From contig NZ_JAFEMV010000001.1 of NCBI RefSeq assembly GCF_016892605.1, forward strand, positions 620,001 through 684,000: 64,000 nt of DNA. The letters run 5' to 3'. This DNA is from Desemzia sp. RIT 804. GTDB lineage: Bacteria > Bacillota > Bacilli > Lactobacillales > Carnobacteriaceae. Every line of letters starts with the position of its first letter. The stretch's first letter is position 1. Below, piece by piece: positions 15,095 to 23,802 of the stretch. The translations under genes and the position numbers were made by a program. The notes below the pieces were generated by a model. It was not told where the DNA came from. It ran no database searches and saw nothing but the letters and a program-made list of their open reading frames with translations.

Positions 15095-15241
15095 CGTATC
15101 TTCTCTCCTCAGAGCAAAACTTTAATCATTCTTCTCTTTAACAAAAATCTCTTGCTCTTCTCTTAAAATGTCGAAACGAATCAGGAGATTCTTCTTTAAA
15201 ACTAAGCTTTCAACCATTAGTTATCATCTACTTCTACTAAA

Positions 15242-16468
15242 TTACTTTTTAATTAGCTCAAGAACATAAGCTAAATCTATATCTTCTTCCAAATGCTCTG
15301 GTGTCCAAGGAATATAAATATCAGGAGCAATTCCTTTGCCATTAGTTGCATATTTTTGATTCATCTTAGAGATGCTGTAAATAAAATCATAATCTCCATA
15401 ATCTACAGACACTACGTTCATATAATCTATAATGCCCATTGTAGACCGCCCTACTACAGTAACCTTGGGTGATTTCTTAGCATTTGCAACAAAGGTATCT
15501 CCAGAACTTCCACAATAAAGATCTGATAATACATAAACATTTGGAGGTGTTGAACGTCCTTCAATTAAATAATCATCTTTGTCAGAAACTTTTATTAAAC
15601 CTTTTCTTCTATTTTTGTCAAAAACCTCTATTTCTTCTTTTAACATAGTTTTCGTGAAATCATCTAAATCTTGCATTAAATATTCCTTTAGCTCTGGAAT
15701 CCAAAGTTGATAGTTCCGTTCTGTATGATTAGTGAATATATTTTGGTCCTCAGCAAATAAATCCGAAAAATTAGTCGGTTGATCAAACATATAATTCAAT
15801 AAAGGAAAATAAAATGAATCATTTCCCCCGTTATTCACACGCACATCAATGATGAAATTTTCGCTGCTTTCCAAAGCCTTTTGATTCTTTTGAATAATTT
15901 TTTTGATTGGTGCTTCTTGTGCAAAATCAGTCAATTTAATATAAGTAATATTTGATTCGATTTGCTTAAATGAATATTCTGGTTTCGAAGGGACTTTGTC
16001 ATAGTTAGCAAGAGCTAATTCAAACGATTTATTTTCTCTCAAAATCTGTACAGTATTTGCTTTGGACAAAACTGCATTCCATCTTTGACGTTCAAGCATG
16101 TCGTCCTCTAAACGTTTTTTATAAGTACGTGCTGTTTCTGGAATATCAACTCCATCAATCAATATAATTTTATCTCCAATAAATAAGTTTTTCTCTTTAG
16201 GAGCGCTTGTCACATACAATGCGTCTTCATAGCGTCTAACTGAAAAACCAAGATAAGGTATATCTGTATTTTTAGCCTTAAAGGATAGATGCCCATCATT
16301 AAAATTCAACAGATAATCTTGTATCATTTCTTCAAATTCTTGAGCACTCATATCATTGGATACCTTATAGTTATCAGGATGATTTAAGTGTTGGTTATCT
16401 CGATACCCAGCATAATCTTCACTCATAATACTTTGAATATCCATAAATATCTGTTCTTTTGTATACAT
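15242..16468 (-). CDS. S41-family (tricorn/CTP-type) serine peptidase, cytoplasmic form
   Basis: The 408-residue protein has an N-terminal helical region with NDGHLSF (His60, the likely catalytic His of the tricorn-like branch). A PDZ-like stretch follows at about 75-110 (YVTSAPKEKNLFIGDKIILI). The S41 core has NFIIDVRVNNGGNDSF (about 204-219) and SDLYCGSSGDTFV (about 315-327), which contains the nucleophile Ser. The Lys of the CtpA-type dyad is not found after VVGRSTMG, so the tricorn-like mechanism is favoured. There is no signal peptide, so it should act in the cytoplasm. AAGGGG precedes the ATG. Confidence 0.82.
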   Translation of the reverse strand: MYTKEQIFMDIQSIMSEDYAGYRDNQHLNHPDNYKVSNDMSAQEFEEMIQDYLLNFNDGHLSFKAKNTDIPYLGFSVRRYEDALYVTSAPKEKNLFIGDKIILIDGVDIPETARTYKKRLEDDMLERQRWNAVLSKANTVQILRENKSFELALANYDKVPSKPEYSFKQIESNITYIKLTDFAQEAPIKKIIQKNQKALESSENFIIDVRVNNGGNDSFYFPLLNYMFDQPTNFSDLFAEDQNIFTNHTERNYQLWIPELKEYLMQDLDDFTKTMLKEEIEVFDKNRRKGLIKVSDKDDYLIEGRSTPPNVYVLSDLYCGSSGDTFVANAKKSPKVTVVGRSTMGIIDYMNVVSVDYGDYDFIYSISKMNQKYATNGKGIAPDIYIPWTPEHLEEDIDLAYVLELIKK

Positions 16469-16825
16469 AGTTAACCCCTTCTACAAATGATACTGTATAA
16501 CTTTTACTCAATTTTTATGTCAGCAAAGATTAGTTTTTCTCTCATTATTGTATCATTAATATCTTGTTGATTGAATAGTTCATGTTATTATTTTCTCTAA
16601 AAAAGTAGCCTTATCCAAGTATCATATACTCTTTCTTTTAGCTGTTCAGTTATTAAAGTTTGATTGACTAAAGCCTGTATATCGCAAATGAGTTTATTCG
16701 TCAACTAACGAAGCAAACAAATTAGTTTGATTAATAGATAAATTAACGAGGATAGTTCTCTAATCTAGTAATAAGAAGTCTTTTCTTTCCTCACATAGAC
16801 TAAATCGCTTAAAACGCACTCTATA
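16469..16825. other. Intergenic stretch without visible gene
   Basis: AT-rich, with only weak short inverted repeats (for example TTCGT...ACGAA near 16700). I see no frame with a ribosome binding site and plausible protein. Confidence 0.4.
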
Positions 16826-17000
16826 GGAATTTCTGGAGGAATCGGGGCGGCTTGTAGCCATGTCAAAGGATGCAATGTGAATTACTCAACGTTTGGGCTT
16901 TAGCCCTTACGTTGAGTTTGAAGCTTGCAAGCCTGGAGACGTTTTTGGCTCCAGGCGGACCCGTGGCTCCACCAGCCGCCCCGATTCCGGAGGAAATTTC
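16826..17000. other. GC-rich palindromic element with several nested hairpins
   Basis: The outer arms pair over 15 perfect base pairs (GGAATCGGGGCGGCT at 16838-16852 with AGCCGCCCCGATTCC at 16974-16988), and a second block of about 7 bp lies outside a short mismatch. Inside are a 9-bp stem ACTCAACGT/ACGTTGAGT (16884-16892 with 16909-16917) capped by GGGC/GCCC, the palindrome GCTTGCAAGC (16923-16932), and an 8-bp stem GCCTGGAG/CTCCAGGC (16931-16938 with 16949-16956). The GC content is far above the flanks. It could be a structured RNA or a MITE-like mobile repeat; no protein is implied. Confidence 0.6.
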
Positions 17001-17052
17001 TCTGTTAAAACCATACATTATGCAACAGGCAGCAAAAAAACTTATACGACAA

Positions 17053-17087
17053 AAAGAGACACTCGCCATCACAGCAAGTGTCTCTTT
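17053..17087 (-). terminator. Terminator of the dnaG-rpoD unit
   Basis: On the minus strand AAAGAGACACTT pairs with a matching arm across a 13-nt loop and is followed by TTTTTG. It starts 17 nt after the rpoD stop. The position and T-run fit a Rho-independent terminator. Confidence 0.85.
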
Positions 17088-17103
17088 CATATAGCTTGGA
17101 TTT

Positions 17104-18210
17104 TTATTCCAAGAAATCTTTCAATTGTTTAGATCTGCTCGGATGACGAAGTTTACGCAAAGCTTTCGCTTCAATTTGACGAATTCGTTCACGGGTAACG
17201 CCAAATACTTTACCAACTTCTTCCAATGTTCTTGTACGTCCATCATCTAAACCAAAACGCAGACGCAAGACATTTTCTTCACGATCTGTTAAAGTATCCA
17301 ATACGTCTTCCAATTGTTCTTTCAACAATTCATAAGAAGCATTTTCTTCTGGACTTGTTGCATCGTGGTCTTCGATGAAATCGCCTAAGTGAGAATCATC
17401 TTCTTCTCCAATTGGTGTTTCAAGAGAAACAGGTTCTTGAGAGATTTTTAGGATTTCACGCACTTTTTCAGTCGGCAAGTCCATTTCAGCACCGATTTCT
17501 TCAGGTGTAGGATCTCTTCCTAAATCTTGCAATAGTTGACGTTGGATACGCACTAATTTGTTGATCGTTTCAACCATATGAACCGGGATACGGATCGTTC
17601 TGGCTTGGTCAGCAATAGCACGAGTAATCGCTTGTCTGATCCACCAAGTTGCATACGTAGAGAATTTAAACCCTTTTGTATAGTCGAATTTCTCAACAGC
17701 TTTCATCAAGCCCATGTTACCTTCTTGAATCAAATCTAAGAATTGCATCCCACGACCTACATAACGTTTTGCAATACTAACTACCAAACGCAAGTTGGCT
17801 TCAGCCAAACTTTGTTTAGCTTCTGGGTCGCCTTCTTCAATACGTTTAGCCAAGGATACTTCTTCATCAGCTGATAATAGATCCACACGTCCGATTTCTT
17901 TCAAGTACATACGAACAGGATCATTGATTTTGACACCGGGAGGAGCAGTTAAATCTTCTGGTTTTTCTTCTTCTTCCTCTTTGATCAATTGACGTTCAGT
18001 AGGATTTCCGTCTTCTCCGACAACACCGATTCCAGCATCTTCAACACGTTGGATCAATTTATCCATGTCTGATGCATCAAGAGTATAAGGTGTTGCAATT
18101 TTATCGGATAATTCATTGTACTTGATCGTACCTTTTGCCTTGTACTCGCTGATCAATTCTTTAACAGCTTGATCATACGTTTGATTGCTTAAAGTTTCTT
18201 TTTTTGCCAT
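17104..18210 (-). CDS. rpoD: Primary sigma factor RpoD (SigA)
   Basis: The 368-residue protein is the housekeeping sigma-70 factor that directs RNA polymerase to -10/-35 promoters. Region 1.1 is short, as in Firmicutes. Region 2 (about 138-205) contains [20 protein letters not shown] and [17 protein letters not shown] for core binding and -10 recognition. Region 4 (about 307-368) contains [20 protein letters not shown] for -35 recognition. The start is the ATG at 18210, which has GGGAGG upstream. It follows dnaG in the order found in Bacillus and relatives, and a terminator follows it. Confidence 0.98.
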   Translation of the reverse strand: MAKKETLSNQTYDQAVKELISEYKAKGTIKYNELSDKIATPYTLDASDMDKLIQRVEDAGIGVVGEDGNPTERQLIKEEEEEKPEDLTAPPGVKINDPVRMYLKEIGRVDLLSADEEVSLAKRIEEGDPEAKQSLAEANLRLVVSIAKRYVGRGMQFLDLIQEGNMGLMKAVEKFDYTKGFKFSTYATWWIRQAITRAIADQARTIRIPVHMVETINKLVRIQRQLLQDLGRDPTPEEIGAEMDLPTEKVREILKISQEPVSLETPIGEEDDSHLGDFIEDHDATSPEENASYELLKEQLEDVLDTLTDREENVLRLRFGLDDGRTRTLEEVGKVFGVTRERIRQIEAKALRKLRHPSRSKQLKDFLE

Positions 18211-18277
18211 CAAAAAATGCCTCCCTTTTCCAACTGAATGATTTAAGCTTGCTTAAATCCCATTATTACTAAATAAC

Positions 18278-20146
18278 TTACTTGCTTTTCAGCAAACGAG
18301 ACAAATCGACTACTTCCTTCATCAATATACGCATTTGTTCTTGATTTCCTTGTCTGGAAGCTTCTTTTATTTGCTGCTGCTTATCTTTCAATTGTTCTTG
18401 TAACCCAGATTTCCTGGTAATTACGTCTACACAATCAATGATTTCCTGATTACTCATTTCATCACTGACAGACATTAATGCCAGTTCTGCTAACTGATTT
18501 TTTAATTCAGGTTCTTTGACGAAATCCATAAAGGCTTCTACAGATCCCTGGTTTTCTGTTCGTTCTTTGAAACTTTCATACAGCACATACAACATCTGGT
18601 ACTCATCATGCACAAAATGAAAGTCCTCAGCTGCACTTCTTAATTGAACCCAGGCGGCCTCAAAATGAAAAAGTCGATTCAACAACAATCTTTCTGCACG
18701 TTCAACAGGGCCAATAACGCGTCTCTGTTTTTGAACTTGAGGAATAACCGGCTGTCTTCTTTGCGGTTCCGGCTGCTCTGCGTGGGCATGTTGATTTTTT
18801 TTGCTTTGATACGTATAAAAAGTTTGTTGGAACTGTTCTTTAAGAGTTTCCAGAGTGATATCAAATTCTTCTGCTAATTGCTTCAGATAAACTTCTCGTT
18901 CAATAGCTGAAGGAATCGTCAACATTTCTTTTAACAACTTATCTATATACCCTAAACGTTCGGTCTCATTGTTCAAATTAAGCGATCTTCGGTAATACCT
19001 CATCTTAAAATTGAACAATGTGTCCCGTCCATGGCGGATAAACTCTACAAAAGCTGCAGGGCTTTTTTGTTTGATATAATCATCCGGATCTAATCCCTCT
19101 GGAAAACTGATGATTTCCACATCAAAATGAGTTTCTTCACTCAGGAGATCTGCTGCTCGTTTAGTAGCCTCAATCCCAGCGCTATCGCCATCATAAGCTA
19201 CCACGATCTTATCAGTGATCCGATCAAGCATATGAATCTGTTCATTGGTCAAGCTAGTCCCCATTGTAGCAATGGCATTGGTCACACCTGCTTGATAAGC
19301 AGAAATGACATCCATAAATCCTTCAGACAAAATCGCTTCTTTTTCTTTACGAATGGTAGAACGGGCTCGTTTATAATTGAACAACACTCTTCGTTTATTG
19401 AACAAAGCTGTTTCAGGACTATTTAAATATTTTGGTTCGGTAAAATGTGGGTTCTCAGTAGCTTTAAAGAGCCTTCCTGAAAAAGCCACCACTTTCCCTT
19501 GCTGATTTTCAACCGGAAATAAAATCCGATTGGAAAAACGATCCAATTTGTCGCCATTTTCGCGGGTAATAAATAGACCGGATTCTTCCAATTGCTGATC
19601 AGTATAATTTTTACCTTGTAAATACTGTAAAAGTACTGTACGCTCTTTTGGCAAAAAACCGATTTTGAAAGTTTCTATTGTCTCTGTGGTTAATCCTCGT
19701 TCCAATAAATAATTTAACGCTTCTTCACCTGCTGTAGTATTTAATAAAATATGATGAAATAACTCCGTACTCTCTTCATGCATTTGAATAAGCTGATCAT
19801 TTTTTGAATCTCCAGCCGAATGATATTGACCTTGCTGTTGAATCAATTCATCATTTAGAGGGATATTGCTCAACTCAGCCGTTTTGACAACTGCTTCAGG
19901 GAAAGATAAACCATCTACTTCCATTAAGAAAGAATAGACATTCCCTCCTCGTCCACAACTAAAACAATGAAAAATTTGTTTTTCTTCTGTAACTGAAAAT
20001 GAAGGCGTACGTTCTTCATGAAATGGACAAAATCCAAACAAGTTTTTTCCTTGCTTTTTTAATTGGACATATTGGCTGACCACATCAGTAATATTCGTTT
20101 TTTGCCGAATTTCATTGATCGTCTCTTCAGGAATTCTCACTGCCAA
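18278..20146 (-). CDS. dnaG: DNA primase DnaG
   Basis: DnaG makes the RNA primers for chromosome replication. The start is a TTG at 20146 because GAGGTG lies 6 nt upstream and the protein then begins AVRIPEETINEIR as family members do; the longer frame starts without a ribosome binding site. The 622-residue product has the CHC2 zinc ribbon (CPFHEERTPSF then HCFSCGRGG, about 38-65), the Toprim core with LSEGFMDVISAYQAG and VAYDGDSAGIEA, and a C-terminal helicase-interaction domain. rpoD follows 67 nt downstream in the same unit. Confidence 0.97.
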   Translation of the reverse strand: MAVRIPEETINEIRQKTNITDVVSQYVQLKKQGKNLFGFCPFHEERTPSFSVTEEKQIFHCFSCGRGGNVYSFLMEVDGLSFPEAVVKTAELSNIPLNDELIQQQGQYHSAGDSKNDQLIQMHEESTELFHHILLNTTAGEEALNYLLERGLTTETIETFKIGFLPKERTVLLQYLQGKNYTDQQLEESGLFITRENGDKLDRFSNRILFPVENQQGKVVAFSGRLFKATENPHFTEPKYLNSPETALFNKRRVLFNYKRARSTIRKEKEAILSEGFMDVISAYQAGVTNAIATMGTSLTNEQIHMLDRITDKIVVAYDGDSAGIEATKRAADLLSEETHFDVEIISFPEGLDPDDYIKQKSPAAFVEFIRHGRDTLFNFKMRYYRRSLNLNNETERLGYIDKLLKEMLTIPSAIEREVYLKQLAEEFDITLETLKEQFQQTFYTYQSKKNQHAHAEQPEPQRRQPVIPQVQKQRRVIGPVERAERLLLNRLFHFEAAWVQLRSAAEDFHFVHDEYQMLYVLYESFKERTENQGSVEAFMDFVKEPELKNQLAELALMSVSDEMSNQEIIDCVDVITRKSGLQEQLKDKQQQIKEASRQGNQEQMRILMKEVVDLSRLLKSK

Positions 20147-20206
20147 ATCATTCACCTCGATCCATTCAAGACATCTATTTGTCAAACAAACAGTAAAAGT
20201 ATCTAA

Positions 20207-20234
20207 GAGTCGCACTCATAAAAAAGTGCGACTC
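20207..20234. terminator. Hairpin between niaX and dnaG
   Basis: A perfect 10-bp stem GAGTCGCACT/AGTGCGACTC has an 8-nt loop. The T-run is better on the plus strand than on the minus strand, so it is a weak terminator for niaX and may act instead as a 5' leader hairpin of dnaG. Confidence 0.5.
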
Positions 20235-20251
20235 AATTTTTCATAGCTATT

Positions 20252-20280
20252 ATTATACACAACAATACATTATGTATTGT
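20252..20280 (-). promoter_or_regulatory. Putative dnaG-rpoD promoter with an overlapping dyad
   Basis: A minus-strand TATAAT lies at 20257-20252. A perfect 9-bp dyad around one central base (ACAATACAT, T, ATGTATTGT, 20262-20280) covers the spacer and -35 area, and no good -35 is visible. The dyad looks like an operator for an unidentified regulator (inference). Confidence 0.4.
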
Positions 20281-20315
20281 AGCACGAAACACTCTAAATT
20301 TCAAATTGAACTCCC

Positions 20316-20885
20316 TTATTGGATGTGAGAGATCTTTTTAGAAACGTTTGTTCTCTTTTCCAATCCAAGCCAGATAACTTGAGCAATAGAAAAGTCGACC
20401 ATACTGTGAATAACAGTCCCTACGCCTACTAACAATAATACAGAAGTCATAAAACCTTGAGCATAGTATCCTTCTGTCATTCCACCTGCAAAATAAAACA
20501 ATGAAACAACTGCGATTTCACTTACGGCATGGATGATACCGATTATAAACGAAAAGAGCAAAGATCGTCCTTTTTCTTGAATCAATGAAGGACGTTTTTT
20601 TAGTAATTGAGATCCAATGATCACAAAAATGACGTGTGTTAAAGCTCTTAAGGTAACAACGATCGGGAAGCCGCCTAAAAAGAATCCAGCTGTTGTTCCA
20701 AGAGCTACCGCTGCAGCTACGCTAGGAGAAATGAACATCCCGATAAAAATGGGAACATGGCTAGCTAATGTAAAAGAAGCTGGTTCTAATATCAGTTTCA
20801 GAGGACTGATCATGGGAATAAGGATCCCGATAGCAATTAAAATAGCAGATAATGTCAGTTTATAAATATTTTTTCTTGTTTTCAT
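20316..20885 (-). CDS. niaX: Niacin ECF transporter S component NiaX
   Basis: The 189-residue integral membrane protein has about five or six helices and the small-substrate-binding-component look of ECF transporters: ILIAIGILIPMISPLKLILE, then HVPIFIGMFISPSVAAAVAL. It would capture niacin or a related pyridine and work with the shared ECF energy module (EcfAA'T), which is not in this window. The start at 20885 has GAGGAG 7 nt upstream. The assignment rests mainly on the adjacent NiaR-type repressor gene and the operator-like palindrome in its promoter, which is the known niacin regulon layout in Lactobacillales. Confidence 0.82.
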   Translation of the reverse strand: MKTRKNIYKLTLSAILIAIGILIPMISPLKLILEPASFTLASHVPIFIGMFISPSVAAAVALGTTAGFFLGGFPIVVTLRALTHVIFVIIGSQLLKKRPSLIQEKGRSLLFSFIIGIIHAVSEIAVVSLFYFAGGMTEGYYAQGFMTSVLLLVGVGTVIHSMVDFSIAQVIWLGLEKRTNVSKKISHIQ

Positions 20886-20910
20886 GTGTATACTCCTCAT
20901 ACAACTTTTT

Positions 20911-20932
20911 TACAGGTGTCTTGACACCTGTA
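20911..20932. promoter_or_regulatory. NiaR operator-like palindrome
   Basis: A perfect 22-nt palindrome has half-site TACAGGTGTC, separated by 2 nt from GACACCTGTA. It lies between the niaX -10 box and the niaX start, where a repressor would block transcription. The half-site resembles the published NiaR (YrxA) motif with ACA..GTGT cores. Confidence 0.85.
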
Positions 20933-20937
20933 AGGTA

Positions 20938-20965
20938 ATTATATAAGTTGTTGCCAAAATGTCAA
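20938..20965 (-). promoter_or_regulatory. Promoter of niaX
   Basis: On the minus strand TTGACA (20965-20960) and TATAAT (20943-20938) are both consensus, separated by 16 nt. Transcription would start at or just before the NiaR palindrome. The promoter lies immediately after the niaR stop, so niaX has its own control. Confidence 0.85.
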
Positions 20966-20972
20966 TACTAAA

Positions 20973-21503
20973 TCAATCATTATACACGATATCCAGTTCT
21001 TGCAAGAGTTTTTTAATCGTTTCAAAGGTTTCTCTGTCTTCACAAGCAATGGTGTGTAAATGAATACCATTCGTCAGGTCAGATAAAAGCCCTGTCTCTG
21101 TTTCAGCTACACGTCTCATGAACTGGTCTGCATCTTTACGTGAAGCTATATTTAATCTCCCTGCCAACTCTCCGTAAATCGGATGTTCGACGATAACATC
21201 TAACAGTTCTCCACCATTATCGACTACCGTGTACAATTCATCTTCTGTTTGGCTAGCAGTATGCTGGCAAACTATTTTTCCTACAAATTGCTTATTAGCA
21301 TTCTGCGACTTGGCAGTTGACTCGAGCAGGTATCCTCTGGGTGTAGCGATAATATCTATACCTGCAGCACGCAGTAAAGATACATCTCCCACAATCACTT
21401 GTCTGCTGACTCCGAATTTTTCAGCCAATTTGGAAGCACTAAAAGGTGTGTGTTCTTTCTTTAAAGCAGCGATGATTGATTCTCTTCGTTGACTAGCATC
21501 CAT
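20973..21503 (-). CDS. niaR: Niacin-responsive repressor NiaR
   Basis: This 176-residue repressor has an N-terminal HTH_11 domain (about 5-60: SASKLAEKFGVSRQVIVGDV) and a C-terminal 3H domain. The His residues that name the 3H domain are visible: H81 in CQHTASQTEDEL, H107 in VEHPIYGEL, and H148 and H150 in NGIHLHTI. These bind a metal and the niacin corepressor in characterised homologues. It sits directly upstream of niaX, which carries a matching operator, so it probably represses niaX when niacin is ample. Confidence 0.92.
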   Translation of the reverse strand: MDASQRRESIIAALKKEHTPFSASKLAEKFGVSRQVIVGDVSLLRAAGIDIIATPRGYLLESTAKSQNANKQFVGKIVCQHTASQTEDELYTVVDNGGELLDVIVEHPIYGELAGRLNIASRKDADQFMRRVAETETGLLSDLTNGIHLHTIACEDRETFETIKKLLQELDIVYND

Positions 21504-21549
21504 ACTATCCGTCCTTTGTTTATTCTAGTTGATAATTCAATTATACAAA

Positions 21550-21580
21550 AAGAACCCATCAAATAACAATGGGAGTTCTT
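21550..21580 (-). terminator. Terminator of the ABC exporter gene
   Basis: On the minus strand AAGAACTCCCAT pairs with ATGGGTTCTT (one bulge) and a TTTTTG run follows. It begins about 20 nt after the ABC transporter stop at 21602. Confidence 0.75.
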
Positions 21581-21601
21581 CTGTTTCTTTCATTAAAAAC
21601 T

Positions 21602-23317
21602 TTACGAAGAGAATTGTGCATCGTACAACTTTTTGTAAGCACCATTTAAGAGCATCAATTCTTCGTGGTTTCCTTGTTCCGCAATGCCTTCTTCATTGAC
21701 CACCACAATACGAGTAGCATTTTTAATCGTCGCTAACCTGTGCGCAATGATCAATGTGGTCCGGCCTTTAGCTAGTGACTCTAACGATTCTTGAATCACT
21801 TGTTCGGTTTCGGTATCCAATGCAGAAGTGGCTTCATCCAAGATCAAAATAGGTGGATTTTTTAGAAACATCCTTGCTATCGACAAACGCTGTTTTTGTC
21901 CTCCTGAAAGTTTGACTCCCCGCTCTCCTACCACACTATCCAAACCTTCCGGCATACTTTCTACGACTTTTTCCAAATGAGCTAAGCGCACGGCCATTTG
22001 AATTTCTTTCTCTGTAGCATCCAATTTTCCGTAACGGATATTTTCCCGAATCGTTCCTGGGAATAAGAAAACATCTTGTTGAACGACACCAATTTGATTG
22101 CGCAATGATTTTAGCGTCACATTTTGAATATCGTAGCCATCGATCGTTATCTCACCCGAATCAATTTCATAAAAACGGGGAAGTAAATTACAAATAGTGG
22201 TCTTTCCTGCTCCACTTGGACCGACAAATGCTACTGTTTCACCAGCTTGTATCGTTAAGTCAATGTTCTCTAATACAGGCGTGTTCCCTTCATAACTAAA
22301 TGTAACACTTTTATATTCAATATTCCCTATCAAACCCGAAACTTCCATAGCACCAGGTTTGTCATGAATCTCTGGCTCTAGGTCCAACTCTTCAGCAAAA
22401 CGTCTGAAGCCGGCGATTCCTTTAGGATAGCTCTCGATCATCGTATTGACTTTTTCGATTGGACGTACAAAAACATTGGCCAATAAAATAAAACCAATAA
22501 AGTCTCCGTAACTGATTTCTCCTTGAATCGTATAATAAGCTCCGAAAAACAAGGCAAATAAACTGATTAAACGAATTAATAAATAATTGTAGGAATGGCT
22601 GATTCCTAACATCTTGAAAAACATCAACTTAGATTGACGGTAAGCTTGGTTCAATCCTTCAAAACGCTTGCTCTCATAATTTTCATTGGCAAATGCTTGA
22701 ACGACACGAATACCCCCTACTGCTGCTTCAATACCAGCACTAAAATCTCCTAGATTTTTATAAATTCGTGTATTCACTTTAGTCATTCTTTTGTTGAAAA
22801 AAGCTAGAGCAAAGGCAATAAACGGTACTAAAATAAAAGTTGCGATCGCAAGATCTGTATGTATCTGCATCATCATATAAAAAGCCCCTGATAAGGTGAA
22901 AACCGTTATAAAAATATCTTCAGGTCCATGATGAGCTACTTCAGCAATCTCAAACAAATCTGAAGTCAATCGTGTAATCAGCTGTCCTGTCTCTCTGTTG
23001 TCAAAATAACGAAACGATTGCCGTTGCAAATGAGAATACAAATCTCTACGCATATCCGTTTCAATATTCGTTCCTAATTTATGTCCATAATAAGTAACTA
23101 CGTATTGCAGTACTGTTGTGACTACGTATAAGAGCAATAAACCAATAGATGAAGCAACAATCAAACTCCAGTTTTCTGAAGGCAATAATGTGTCTGTCAC
23201 TTTACTGACCACCAATGGGAAAGCCAGCTCCAATACAGCCACTACAACAGCCGAACTGAAATCCAATGTGAATAATTTTTTATATGGTTGATAATAATTC
23301 AAGAAGCGTTTTAGCAT
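21602..23317 (-). CDS. ABC exporter half-transporter (MDR-type)
   Basis: The 571-residue protein fuses an N-terminal six-helix membrane domain (about 1-310) to an ATP-binding domain. Walker A GPSGAGKTT is at about 366-374, the signature LSGGQ at about 471-475, Walker B ILILDEATSALD at about 488-499, and the H-loop in IIAHRLAT near 522-529. One polypeptide with both parts works as a homodimer or heterodimer exporting lipids or drugs. No partner half-transporter is adjacent, which favours a homodimer. GGGGG lies 5 nt before the ATG. The substrate is unknown. Confidence 0.9.
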   Translation of the reverse strand: MLKRFLNYYQPYKKLFTLDFSSAVVVAVLELAFPLVVSKVTDTLLPSENWSLIVASSIGLLLLYVVTTVLQYVVTYYGHKLGTNIETDMRRDLYSHLQRQSFRYFDNRETGQLITRLTSDLFEIAEVAHHGPEDIFITVFTLSGAFYMMMQIHTDLAIATFILVPFIAFALAFFNKRMTKVNTRIYKNLGDFSAGIEAAVGGIRVVQAFANENYESKRFEGLNQAYRQSKLMFFKMLGISHSYNYLLIRLISLFALFFGAYYTIQGEISYGDFIGFILLANVFVRPIEKVNTMIESYPKGIAGFRRFAEELDLEPEIHDKPGAMEVSGLIGNIEYKSVTFSYEGNTPVLENIDLTIQAGETVAFVGPSGAGKTTICNLLPRFYEIDSGEITIDGYDIQNVTLKSLRNQIGVVQQDVFLFPGTIRENIRYGKLDATEKEIQMAVRLAHLEKVVESMPEGLDSVVGERGVKLSGGQKQRLSIARMFLKNPPILILDEATSALDTETEQVIQESLESLAKGRTTLIIAHRLATIKNATRIVVVNEEGIAEQGNHEELMLLNGAYKKLYDAQFSS

Positions 23318-23343
23318 GTTTTCCCCCTAATGTATCCTTGTTT

Positions 23344-23703
23344 CTATCTTTTTTCGATATATTCTTTTAAAATAACCACATGGTTGTATGTTTCATCTTT
23401 TGCAGCATACACTAATGTTACGGTTTGATCGTTTAATAATTCTTTTACTTTTTGAATAAAATTTGGTGCTTCAGGATTCTTGTCTAATTCTTTAAGATAG
23501 CGTGTTTTGAACGTTTCGAAATTTTCAGGGTCATGTTGAAATGCTTTTCTAGCTTCCGTTGTAGGCGTGATTTCTTTGCACCACTCATCAATATGGGCAT
23601 CTTCTTTCTTTACCCCTCTTGGCCAAATTCGGTCCACTAAAATACGGTACCCATCACTTGATGATGCTTTTTCATAAATGCGTTTCATTTTTAATTCTAT
23701 CAT
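23344..23703 (-). CDS. DUF488 family protein (YeaO-like)
   Basis: The 119-residue protein has the family pattern LVDRIWPRGVKKEDAHIDEW and a C-terminal VTLVYAAKDETYNHVVILK. Its biochemical role is unknown. The start at 23703 has GAGGAGG 8 nt upstream; the longer frame to 23727 begins above it. It lies between glyS and the ABC exporter on the same strand, 26 nt before the latter, and could be co-transcribed with it. Confidence 0.85.
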   Translation of the reverse strand: MIELKMKRIYEKASSSDGYRILVDRIWPRGVKKEDAHIDEWCKEITPTTEARKAFQHDPENFETFKTRYLKELDKNPEAPNFIQKVKELLNDQTVTLVYAAKDETYNHVVILKEYIEKR

Positions 23704-23802
23704 CAAAAACGCCTCCTCTAATGGCATGCTACTTAAAGAATTATTTCATTTAAAAAAGAACCCCACTAAGAAAGTAAATTCCTAATGGAGTAATGTTTAA
23801 AA

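Noticed and set aside
16826-17000. Palindromic element as a retron msr-msd or CRISPR leader
   Set aside because: No reverse transcriptase, Cas gene or repeat array is nearby, and the hairpin layout does not match an msr-msd.
16870-17094. Plus-strand ORFs across the GC-rich palindromic element and rpoD terminator, encoding an Ala/Pro-rich peptide
   Set aside because: They are open in all frames only because of the GC-rich palindrome, have no ribosome binding site, and continue into the terminator hairpin.
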